Shown here: positions 15,416 through 23,927 of the stretch, one piece after another | Layout of the letters: each line of letters begins with the position of its first letter | Numbering within the stretch: the stretch's first letter is position 1 | Assembly: GCA_902496375.1 (NCBI GenBank) | Contig: CABVAS010000002.1 | Location: forward strand, 1-33,756 | DNA: 33,756 nucleotides | Origin: an uncultured Collinsella sp. | GTDB lineage: Bacteria > Actinomycetota > Coriobacteriia > Coriobacteriales > Coriobacteriaceae | Direction: 5' to 3' | The notes under the pieces: generated by a model | Told to the model about the DNA's origin: nothing | What the model saw: only the letters and a program-made list of their open reading frames with translations | The model's database searches: none | Translations under genes and position numbers: made by a program

Positions 15416-18323
15416 TCGAGGACGCGGTTTCGTCAGGAACGCCGCAGTTTGTCATCGACTCCTATGCCACGCTTGCCGAACGCGCCAAAACGCAGTCCTT
15501 CGGCCTTATCGAGGAAGATGTGATTGTCCTCGATACCGAGACCACAGGTCTTTCGGTGCAGGACAATGAGCTGATCGAGATCTCGGCGGCCCGTCTTTCG
15601 GGCCGCGAGGTCGTCGACCGCTTCGATACCTTCGTGCATCCCAAGCAGCTGATTCCCGCCGAGATCACCGAGCTCACGAGCATTACAAATGCCGATGTGG
15701 CAGATGCCCCGTCGGCCGTTGAGGCCGTAGCCGCTCTCGCCGATTTTGTCGGTGGTTGCCCGGTAATCGCACATAACGCCACGTTCGACCGCTCGTTTAT
15801 CGAGTCGGTCAAAGGCGGCGTCAACGTGAGCGATATCTGGATCGATTCGCTGGCGCTGTCGCGCATCGCGCTTCCGCGCCTGGCATCGCACAAGTTGTCT
15901 TTTATGGCCGATCTGTTTGGCTGTGACTCGGTATCACACCGTGCCAATGCCGACGTCGACGCCCTGTGTGGCGTATGGCGCGTGTTGCTCGTGGCGCTCA
16001 CCGACTTGCCTCAGGGCCTCATGGCGCGCCTAGCCGACATGCATCCGGATGTGCCTTGGTCCTATCGTCCTATCTTCTCATTCTTGGCAGGGCAGAACCC
16101 TGGTTCTATCTTCTCTCTCAGCGCCGCTCGTGCTGACGTTCTCAAGGCCGATCGCGCCGACGATCGGGTGGACGCCGACGAACTGCCGGTCCTCAAGATG
16201 CCGAGTCGTGAGGAGATTGAGGCAGACTATGCGCCAGGTGGCCTGGTCAATCGCATGTATCCCACCTACGAGCCGCGTGATGAGCAGATCGCGATGGCGC
16301 TCGAGGTCCGCGATGCGCTGGTCACGGGCACTCATCGTGTAATTGAGGCGGGCACGGGCGTCGGCAAATCGATGGCCTATCTGGTGCCTTTTGCCGAGGC
16401 AGCGCGCCGTAACAACATCACGGTTGGTATTGCGACCAAATCGAATAATCTTGCCGACCAGCTCATGTACCATGAGCTGCCAAAACTTGCCGAGCAACTG
16501 GACGGTGGTCTGTCATTTTGCGCTCTCAAGGGGTATGACCACTATCCATGCCTGCGCAAGCTTGAGCGCATGAGCCGCGGCCAGGTCGAGATTACCACCA
16601 AGCGCGATCCGGCGGACACGCTCACGGCGGTCGCGGTCATTATGGCGTACGTCTGCCAATCAGCCGATGGCGACCTCGACTCGCTCGGCATTCGGTGGCG
16701 CAGCGTCAACCGCCCCGACTTTACGACGGCCTCGCGCGAGTGTGCTCGTCGCCTCTGCCCGTTTTTCCCTGATAAATGTTTGGTCCACGGCGCTCGCCGT
16801 CGTGCAGCGCATGCCGACGTGGTGGTCACCAACCATTCCCTGCTGTTCCGCAATGTCGCGGCCGAGGGCAGGATTTTACCTCCGATTCGTCATTGGGTAA
16901 TCGACGAGGCCCATTCCATCGAGCGCGAGGCGCGCCGTCAGTGGGCGCGCGTGGTGTCGGCGGACGAATCACGCGTTCTGTTTGAGCGCCTGGGTGGCTC
17001 GAGCACCGGTGCGCTAAGCCAGGTCTCCCGTGATTTGGCAACCTCCGAGGGCTCTACGCTCTATCTGGGCCTTACTGCCAAGGCGACGTCGACGGTTGCG
17101 CGCGCGAGCATGGCAATCGCCGACGTGTTCGATGGCGTTCGCGAGCTCGGCCGCCGAATCTATAGATCGGAAGCCGTTCCCGTGGGGGTTATGACAATGC
17201 CAATCTATGGATTGGCCCCGAGCTGCGCGAATCTGACGACTGGCATGATTTCTTACAGTCGGCCTACGCTGCCATCGACGTATTGGAACAGGCTGACAAG
17301 AGCGTCGACGCGCTGGTGCAAGCCGTCGCCGCCGACAAGCCCGAGGTTGTTGTCGACCTGGGTGATATCTCGCGCCGCCTGCACGAGCTGGCCGAGAACC
17401 TCAAACTCATCATTGATGGCACCGATGAACACTACGTGTATTCGCTGCAGGTCAATCGCAGGCTGCGTGCCGGCGGAGAGTCAATGACCGCAGAGCGCAT
17501 CGACATTGGCGAGGCCTTGGCAACCGAGTGGCTGCCCGAGGTTCACACGGCTATCTTTGCCTCGGCGACCATGACGGTGTCCAAAAGCTTCGAACACTTT
17601 AACCACGCGGTCGGCCTCGATCGCATCGGCGCTTCAACATCCTCATCGCTGCACTTGGACTCGAGCTACGACTTCGATTCGAACATGGCTGTAGTCGTTG
17701 CGGGCGATATCCCCGATCCGCGCGATCGCGAGAGCTATCTTACGGCGCTCGAGCGCGTGCTGGTCGACGCCCATCTTGCCATGGGCGGATCGGTGCTCAC
17801 ACTGTTCACCAATCGGCGCGACATGGAAGACCTGTACGCCCGCGTTGAGCCCAAGATGGCCCGTGCGGGTCTGGAGCTCAACTGCCAGCAGCGCAACTCA
17901 TCTCCTCGTCGCCTGCGCGATCGGTTTATCAACGAGCCGACTTCATCGCTTTTTGCGCTTAAGGCCTTCTGGGAGGGGTTCGACGCCAGCGGCGAGACGC
18001 TGCGCTGCGTCATCATTCCCAAGCTGCCGTTCTCGAGTCCCACGGACCCGCTCTCGTGCGAGCGCAACCTGCGCGAAGACCGCGCTTGGGCGCGCTATTC
18101 GCTGCCCGAGGCGGTGCTCGAGGTCAAGCAGGCGGCCGGCCGCCTTATCCGCTCGTCGACCGATTGCGGCGTGCTGATTCTGGCCGACCCGCGCCTGGTG
18201 ACGAAGGGCTACGGAAAGAAGTTCTTAACGTCGCTGCCCACGAGCTCCTACCAGCGCATCGAATCGGCGCAGATCGGGCACTATCTGCAACTGTGGCGCG
18301 CACGCCACGAGCGGCGGCGCTAA
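15409..18323 (+). pseudogene. dinG: DinG-type helicase with N-terminal exonuclease domain, frameshifted
   Basis: Two adjacent reading frames together encode one DnaQ-DinG fusion, about 971 residues if repaired. The first frame (from ATG 15409) has a DEDDh exonuclease (Asp42, Glu44, HNATFD from 122, HRANAD). It continues with helicase Walker A AGTGVGKS (314-321), four cysteines of an iron-sulfur domain (PCLRK, then ECARRLCPFFPDKC) and DEAH (499-502). The second frame (last in-frame stop at 17163-17165, running to 18323) has ASATM, FWEGFDASGE and the motif VI region QAAGRLIRSS. The switch lies at a run of five G (17184-17188). A sixth G would join the frames through VPVGGYDNANLWIGPELRE. The cause may be a real mutation, slippage or a sequencing error. 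The gene overlaps ddl by 7 bases and ends tail-to-tail with the WYL genes. Confidence 0.9.
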
Positions 18324-19237
18324 AGCGGACAGACGAGGGTTTTTGCCATATCGCACAGGCGCTTTGACAGGGCGGGGTCATCCAAGATGCGGATGGCTCC
18401 GCCCGCTGCGATTACCTGGCTCAGTAGCCAACGCTCGGAGCCGTAATGCACAGTTACCGTTGCCATGTCTGCCCCGCCGCGCTCGATTAGGGTGATGCCG
18501 GCCCAGTCCAGATGCTCCGCCATATCGAATGGCATCAAGAGCTTTGCGCTGCGCTGCGTCCGGGCAAGGGAATCGTGGAGGGATGCGACGTCCGGTGTGT
18601 GAGGCACGACGGAGTCTTCCGTCAAGGCGAGTCCCTCGATTTTATCCATGCGATAGGTGCGCTGCTCATCGACTGTGATGTCCCAGGCAATCAGGTATGT
18701 TTGGTCGCCGTTTGCCGTAATGCGCAAGGGGTCGACCAGACGCTCGCGTGGCCGTGCATCGTCCATCGAGCGATATGAGATGCGGCAGCGAACGCCGTCC
18801 TGAATGGCACAGCTCAGCTGCTGCCAGTGCGACCCGTGGTTGACGGTGTCAAAGACGCGCTGGTTATAGCCGAGCTCTTCGGGTAGAAGGGCGTGTCGAA
18901 TCCGAGCTGCCGTCTGCGGCTCGATCCCCAACGATTCAAGTTCGTGGTTGAGCACAGCGCCCTCGGCTGCACTCAAGCGCAACGGTAGCACACGCCCGGC
19001 GTCACCAGTGAGGACCACACGCTCGCCGTGGCATTCGCAGATGATGCGCGCACCAGATTCTCGGTCCGCGAGCGTCGAGACGATCTCGAGAATCTCGTCG
19101 AGCGATACTCCCGTGATGTCAAAGCGGCCGCAAATCTCGGTTCGTGTCATGCCGCTCTCGCCGGCGGCGTAGAGGGCCTCCATGATGTCGATGGCGCGCG
19201 AGAGTCTCTGCTCGCTGGTGAGTTTACGCACGGGCAT
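18320..19237 (-). CDS. WYL-domain transcriptional regulator (PafC-like position)
   Basis: 305-residue regulator with an N-terminal winged-helix region (about 8-75), a linker, a WYL domain near residues 140-215 (GVRCRISYRSMDDARPRERLVDPLRI, then YLIAWD and RTYRMDKI) and a WCX-like C-terminal extension. WYL domains sense nucleic acid or other ligands. In actinobacteria tandem WYL proteins PafB and PafC activate the RecA-independent DNA-damage response. I used the ATG at 19237, 14 bases inside the preceding gene; a TTG at 19258 would add seven residues. It ends overlapping the stop of the DinG-like gene, suggesting but not proving a repair connection. Confidence 0.85.
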   Translation of the reverse strand: MPVRKLTSEQRLSRAIDIMEALYAAGESGMTRTEICGRFDITGVSLDEILEIVSTLADRESGARIICECHGERVVLTGDAGRVLPLRLSAAEGAVLNHELESLGIEPQTAARIRHALLPEELGYNQRVFDTVNHGSHWQQLSCAIQDGVRCRISYRSMDDARPRERLVDPLRITANGDQTYLIAWDITVDEQRTYRMDKIEGLALTEDSVVPHTPDVASLHDSLARTQRSAKLLMPFDMAEHLDWAGITLIERGGADMATVTVHYGSERWLLSQVIAAGGAIRILDDPALSKRLCDMAKTLVCPL

Positions 19238-20246
19238 ACTCGTGCACCGTCCTTTCAATGAGGTGGTTCCACGCCTGCTTGAGCGATTTGGGGGCCATGG
19301 GCCTCATGCCGTCCATGGCGTGGGCCATGCAAAATGAGGCGGCGGCTTCAAGGTCGCGCACGTCAACGGTCCAGATCCATCCCGCATCGGTGTGTGTGAG
19401 CTCACCTCGCCCGCGCGTGAGGCCGTTGATCATATCGATCTGCGTCTGAGGGGCGAACGAGAACGTGGCTGCAACGGGCGGTCGGTCGGCGAAATCGAAT
19501 TCAAAGAACAGATAGTCGTTGAGATTGAAGTCCGCAGGGATGGCGTAGGCCTTCGAAGGACGCCATGCGCGAACGATACGGTCGCAGCGGAATGTCCTGA
19601 TGTCGTCGGTGACATTGTCGAGGCCGCAGAAGTACGCCACGCCCTCGCGTTCGAACATGCCGTAGACACAGACGGTACGTTCTTTCTGCTCGCCGCGTCC
19701 GTTCTGATATAAAAATCGCAGCGCGCATCGCTCGGCAAAGGCGCTCCATACCGCATCGACGGTGGGAGAGCGGCGGATCGGTACTTCGTCCACCGTCGTC
19801 CTGCCGGTGAGGTAGGCAATTTTGGAGCGAATATCGGCAAGCGGCGCGGCAAAGGTGGAAGAGCCGGCCGCTAGCGTCTGGTCGATGGCGTTGAGTAGGA
19901 TATCGGCGTCGTCTGCGGTGATGAGGCCGCCTGCAGCAAACGTGTGCTCGCGGTCGATTGTCCACGAGCTTTCCTCGGTCTCCTGCGCACCGGCGGGGCG
20001 AACCTCCTTGATTAAGATGCCACGCTCGAGCAGTTTGTCACGATCGCGCCGAAACTTGCGCTTATCCGAGTCGATATTGCCCGAGCCATATCCCAGGTCA
20101 GAATCCAAGACGATCTGCTCGGTCGTCAGCGGTTCGGGGGAGCTGTTGAGCACAAAGAAAAGATTGAGGATGCGCTGAGCCGTTTTATCGAAACCGGGCT
20201 CCGAATTCCCCTTTTTAATTGTCGCGGTCGCGTCGCTTGCCGTCAT
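19224..20246 (-). CDS. WYL-domain transcriptional regulator (PafB-like position)
   Basis: 340-residue protein with an N-terminal helix-turn-helix module (about 18-85: KTAQRILNLFFVLNSSPEPLTTEQI, then KRKFRRDRDKLLERGI) and a WYL-type domain (about 168-245: ALRFLYQNGRGEQKERTVCVYGM, AYFCGLDN, IRTFRCDRIVRAW). The C-terminal WCX-like domain ends at HEYARA. Together with the following gene (14-base overlap) it forms a tandem WYL pair arranged like pafB-pafC of actinobacteria, though no proteasome genes are visible here. It is transcribed divergently from the large membrane protein gene across about 200 bases. Confidence 0.85.
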   Translation of the reverse strand: MTASDATATIKKGNSEPGFDKTAQRILNLFFVLNSSPEPLTTEQIVLDSDLGYGSGNIDSDKRKFRRDRDKLLERGILIKEVRPAGAQETEESSWTIDREHTFAAGGLITADDADILLNAIDQTLAAGSSTFAAPLADIRSKIAYLTGRTTVDEVPIRRSPTVDAVWSAFAERCALRFLYQNGRGEQKERTVCVYGMFEREGVAYFCGLDNVTDDIRTFRCDRIVRAWRPSKAYAIPADFNLNDYLFFEFDFADRPPVAATFSFAPQTQIDMINGLTRGRGELTHTDAGWIWTVDVRDLEAAASFCMAHAMDGMRPMAPKSLKQAWNHLIERTVHEYARA

Positions 20247-20444
20247 AGAGTCCTCGCATGAGAAGGTGGTTTGCTGCCATGATTTTAGTCCGATATGGAG
20301 ATTAGGCTATATCCTTGTCCGCTCGAGGCGTTAAGATGGCCCGAATTCGGTCGTTTGCGCTCGCTCGGGGTATACTTTCGACTATATACGGTTCTAATGT
20401 GCATGCATTGGGCCTATTTGTCGGATTATGGATGTGGAGCGCAC

Positions 20445-23400
20445 ATGGCGAACACCCAGAACTATATTAACCACCTGCTGCAGAACACCGGCATTACGCC
20501 GGCATGCAGCGAAGAAGAGCGCTTGGCTGCCGAGGATATCGCTCAGATCTTCCGCAACCACGACTTTGACCCCGAGGTTCAGGAGTTCAATGCCCCGGCG
20601 CCCAGTAGATTGGCATTTGCCGTTACCGGTATTCTTGCGTTTGCCGGCGCCCTGCTGATGGGCATCGGCGGCGGTATCGGCTTGGTCGGCACCTTGCTGG
20701 CCATTGTCGGCGCCGTTCTTTACGTGCTCGAGCGCACGGGCCACCCCGTGGTTTCGCGCCTGGGCAAGACGGGCGTGAGCCAAAATGTCATCGCCTACCA
20801 CAAGGCCTCGGGCCCGCTCGCGTCTCCGCGCAACCGCCCGGTGGTCGTTGTCGCACACTACGACTCTCCCCGTGCTGAGCTGCTCGCCCGCGAGCCCTAT
20901 GCTTCGTATCGTGCGCTCATCGCCAAGCTGTTGCCCGTTGCCACGATTGCCCCTGCTGCCGTTGCCATCCTGCGTATCCTGCCGCTCCCCGGCGCGCTCA
21001 AGGTTCTGCTGTGGATTGTCGCGATCCTCGCTTCCCTCGTTGCACTTGCCAACGCGGCAAACATCATCTCTAACCGCCACGTTCTTCCCTATACGTCCGG
21101 CGCGGTGTGCAACAAGTCTTCTGTCGCCGCTATGCTCGGCGTTATGGACAACGTTGCTCCCTTCCAGGGCGAGAACGAGTTTCCCGACGATGTTCCGTTC
21201 GATACCTATTTTGGGGAGCAGAAACGTCGTGCCGAGGAAATGGCGCGCGCGGCGGCGGAGTATGCCGCGGCCCAGCAGCAAAACGACTACGGCAACACCA
21301 TCGAGTACGAAGAGCCTACCTACGCCGAGGACGAGTTCGGTCAGCCGATTGCTCCCGACGCTCAAACCGAGCCCGAACAGGGCGAGGCTTTTGACGAGCA
21401 GATTGAGGGCTTTGAGGGTGCGTCTGCCGACGAGACGCTGATTGGCGCCATCGTGCCCGAGGATCAGAATCAGGCTGTCCAGGCCGAAGAGTTCAATGAC
21501 GAGGTTCCCGCTGCTGAGCCGGCGGAGGAGCCTGCCGCGGCCGAGCCCGAGCCCAAGCTCTATCGCAACGCCGCCGGCAACATTCGCTTTGGTTCGGATG
21601 CCATCCGTGCACTCGGAATGCTTCCCGAGTCCTGCACGCTCGATTACGAGGAGGGCGAGGAGCCGACGTTTGAGCCCGAGCCTGCGCCCGTTGTCACTGC
21701 GGATGATGAGTCTGCCGCGGTTACCGCTGCCGTTGCCGAGCCCGAGGCGGTGTCCGCGATCGATCCCGCGGCAGGACTGGACATTTTGGCTCCCGCCGCG
21801 CCGGCGCAAGACGTTGCGGACGAGTCTGACGACGATTACGTTGAACAGCCGAGGCGCGTGTCTTACGAGAGCGATACTGATTTCTCTGCCGAGATTCCCG
21901 CGGCAACGCCCCATGCCGATATTGCATCCGCGTTCTCTTCGATTGGCGCCAGCGCTTCCAGCTTCTTTAAGGGTGCGCTTGCAAAGGGCAGGAAATTTGT
22001 CGACGATTTCGAGGAGAAGCGCGCTGCCGCACGCGAGGCTGCCGAGCAGGAGGCTATCGCTCAGCAGCAGGCAGCCGAGGCGGCACGTGAGCGCGCGGCG
22101 CAAGAGTTCGAGCAGAACGAGGCTATGCAGTCCGGGCCCGTCGACGCTGCCGAAGCTACGACGTCCTTTGAGTCCCAGCAACCGACGTCAGCGGATGTTG
22201 TTGAGGCAACAACGTCTTTCGAGGCTCAGCAGCACGTCGATAGCACCATGTCGTTTGATGCCGCGCAGTTCGATTCCACGATAACGTTTGAAAAGCAAGG
22301 CACCGCAATTGCCGAGCCCCTTCCTGTTTCCGATGAGCAGGGCGACGCGGCAGACGATGACGAGCCCATTGATGCTGCCGAAATCCAAGATGCCGCCGAG
22401 GACGAGTCCGTCGAGGCCAACTCTGACGAAGAGCAATACGCGGCAGCCGATCAAGGTGATTCGACCGAGGTCGAGCAGGAGGAAGTGCCTGCGGTTTCCG
22501 AGACTCCCGAGACGGATGAGTCGAGGCCTTACTCCACGCAGATTTTCACCATGCCGACCCCGAGTGGTTCCGGTGCCACGGTTGCCAATGTCGCTCCCAC
22601 CCAGGACGAAACGGTCGATTCCCTTATGGCCCAGATTTCCTCCCAGGCATCGCCGCGTCCGCAGATGAATGTTCCCGATCCGGCGTCGGCACCGTCGCCT
22701 GCACCCTCCTCGTCTCCGCTGGCTTCGGTCCCCGATCCGTCGCTGCCGTCGATGAAGCAGACAAACGTTGCGTCTCGCACGTCGCTGTTCGACCTTCCCG
22801 ATCCCTCCGCACAGGTCAACGACCCCTTTGCTACCGCTCAGGGTCCCGAACCCACATCGGCACCCGTTGCGCCTCCTATGCCCGTTGCGTCGGGCGCACA
22901 GCCGATCGAGACCATTTCGGCTCCCGCCCCTGCGGCACCTAAGTCTCGCAAGCGCGGCCTGGGCGGCCTGTTCGGTCGTAAAAAGAAAAACGAACAGGAC
23001 AGCATGAGTGACTGGCTGGGCGTCGAAGACGATTACGATGCCAAGAAGTCCGGTCGCGGCATCGGTTCGTGGGATAATTTCGAGGACGATAACGATGGCT
23101 GGAAGGGCGGCGCTACGTCTTCCGACGGTGCTTCTTCCGAAGATATGCTCTCGGCTGTCGCTTCTATGGGCGACGATGAGCTGCTCGGTCACGATATCTG
23201 GTTTGTGGCAACGGGCGCCTCGGATTGTGATGGCGCCGGTATGAAGGCCTTCTTGGCTTCGCATCGCGATAAGCTCCGCGGCGTCTTCTTCATCAATCTT
23301 GAATCCGTCGGCGCCGGTAGGCTTTCGGTGGTGACGGTTGAGGGCGAACAGCAGCTGCTCAAGGGCGATCGCCGCATCATGAACCTGGTCAGCAAGGTGT

Positions 23401-23621
23401 GCAAGTCGTTCCATGTCGATTGTGGCGCGCTCGAGATGCCCTATGCCAAGACCGATGCCTACGCCGCGCTCGAGGCGAGCCGCCGAGCCCTCACCATCGC
23501 CGGCGTGGACGGCACGCGTCTGGCTTGCGCTCGTACCGAGGACGACCTGCCCCACAATGTCAACCCGACGAACATTGCCACGGTATCCGAGGTCGTGACC
23601 GAGGTTATCCGCCGTTCGTAG
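20445..23621 (+). CDS. M28-like membrane peptidase split by a long disordered insertion
   Basis: 1058 residues. An M28-like N-terminal half has four hydrophobic segments (about 56-75, 77-96, 158-178, 186-207), HYD at 138-140 and GAVCNKSS at 219-226. About residues 240-905 are acidic, Ala/Pro/Glu-rich and probably disordered, with a charged helical stretch near 515-560 and a basic patch near 833-850 (KSRKRGLGGLFGRKKK). The C-terminal 150 residues resume an M28-like pattern (HDIWFVATGASD, FFINLESVGAG, DLPHNVNPT). Compared with active M28 enzymes, the bridging Asp is Cys222, the Glu-Glu pair is Ser926-Asp927 and another ligand Asp is Glu953; His138, Asp140 and His1037 remain. Catalysis is therefore uncertain. 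I used ATG 20445 (TGGAG five bases upstream); the frame is open to 20295. Confidence 0.75.
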   Translation: MANTQNYINHLLQNTGITPACSEEERLAAEDIAQIFRNHDFDPEVQEFNAPAPSRLAFAVTGILAFAGALLMGIGGGIGLVGTLLAIVGAVLYVLERTGHPVVSRLGKTGVSQNVIAYHKASGPLASPRNRPVVVVAHYDSPRAELLAREPYASYRALIAKLLPVATIAPAAVAILRILPLPGALKVLLWIVAILASLVALANAANIISNRHVLPYTSGAVCNKSSVAAMLGVMDNVAPFQGENEFPDDVPFDTYFGEQKRRAEEMARAAAEYAAAQQQNDYGNTIEYEEPTYAEDEFGQPIAPDAQTEPEQGEAFDEQIEGFEGASADETLIGAIVPEDQNQAVQAEEFNDEVPAAEPAEEPAAAEPEPKLYRNAAGNIRFGSDAIRALGMLPESCTLDYEEGEEPTFEPEPAPVVTADDESAAVTAAVAEPEAVSAIDPAAGLDILAPAAPAQDVADESDDDYVEQPRRVSYESDTDFSAEIPAATPHADIASAFSSIGASASSFFKGALAKGRKFVDDFEEKRAAAREAAEQEAIAQQQAAEAARERAAQEFEQNEAMQSGPVDAAEATTSFESQQPTSADVVEATTSFEAQQHVDSTMSFDAAQFDSTITFEKQGTAIAEPLPVSDEQGDAADDDEPIDAAEIQDAAEDESVEANSDEEQYAAADQGDSTEVEQEEVPAVSETPETDESRPYSTQIFTMPTPSGSGATVANVAPTQDETVDSLMAQISSQASPRPQMNVPDPASAPSPAPSSSPLASVPDPSLPSMKQTNVASRTSLFDLPDPSAQVNDPFATAQGPEPTSAPVAPPMPVASGAQPIETISAPAPAAPKSRKRGLGGLFGRKKKNEQDSMSDWLGVEDDYDAKKSGRGIGSWDNFEDDNDGWKGGATSSDGASSEDMLSAVASMGDDELLGHDIWFVATGASDCDGAGMKAFLASHRDKLRGVFFINLESVGAGRLSVVTVEGEQQLLKGDRRIMNLVSKVCKSFHVDCGALEMPYAKTDAYAALEASRRALTIAGVDGTRLACARTEDDLPHNVNPTNIATVSEVVTEVIRRS

Positions 23622-23642
23622 ACGGAGCTCTAAGGAGTCAAC

Positions 23643-23861
23643 GTGTTTTCGTATATTAAGCGCCATTGGCCTGTCTACGTGATTTTGACCTTGATTGCCA
23701 TTGCGTTAGGGTTTGGAGCTGCCTACATCGTGGGCGCGAAGGGCTCGACCCCCGCCTCCGCAATCAGCGAAGAGGTGGAGCAAGAACAGAGCACGGGTGC
23801 CGATGGGATTCCTGAGTCCGAGCAAGCAATCGTTGATGGTGGATCTTCGTCTGCAGAGTAG
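23643..23861 (+). CDS. Small single-pass membrane protein, hypothetical
   Basis: 72 residues: a basic N terminus (FSYIKRHW), one membrane segment (about 10-30, VYVILTLIAIALGFGAAYIVG) and an acidic Ser/Glu-rich tail (EEVEQEQSTGADGIPESEQ). By the positive-inside rule the tail would be outside the cell. It starts with GTG at 23643, with AAGGAG five bases upstream and 21 bases after the M28-like gene, so the two likely share a transcript. I do not recognise a family. Confidence 0.7.
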   Translation: MFSYIKRHWPVYVILTLIAIALGFGAAYIVGAKGSTPASAISEEVEQEQSTGADGIPESEQAIVDGGSSSAE

Positions 23862-23882
23862 ATGCGGCGATTTAAATGATTG

Positions 23883-23920
23883 AAAGCGGGCGAGCCGGGG
23901 GACTGGCTCGCCCGCTTTTT
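23883..23920 (+). terminator. Terminator, probably bidirectional
   Basis: A 14-bp perfect stem (23883-23896 with 23905-23918, 8-base loop) runs into five T on the plus strand and, on the other strand, into TTTCAATCATTT. It sits between the small membrane gene and the convergent surface-protein gene and can serve both. Confidence 0.88.
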
Positions 23921-23927
23921 CATCGCG

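Noticed and set aside
20295..20444. Upstream extension of the M28-like protein
   Set aside because: The extension has no ribosome binding site and odd residues; ATG 20445 has TGGAG at the right distance and a promoter must fit in this gap.
20394..22181. 595-residue minus-strand open frame
   Set aside because: Lies antisense to the M28-like protein in a region biased in codon composition; Leu/Arg/Gly-rich with no domain or start signal.
22188..23666. 492-residue minus-strand open frame
   Set aside because: Same reason: a complement-strand artefact of the acidic, Ala/Pro-rich coding insertion.
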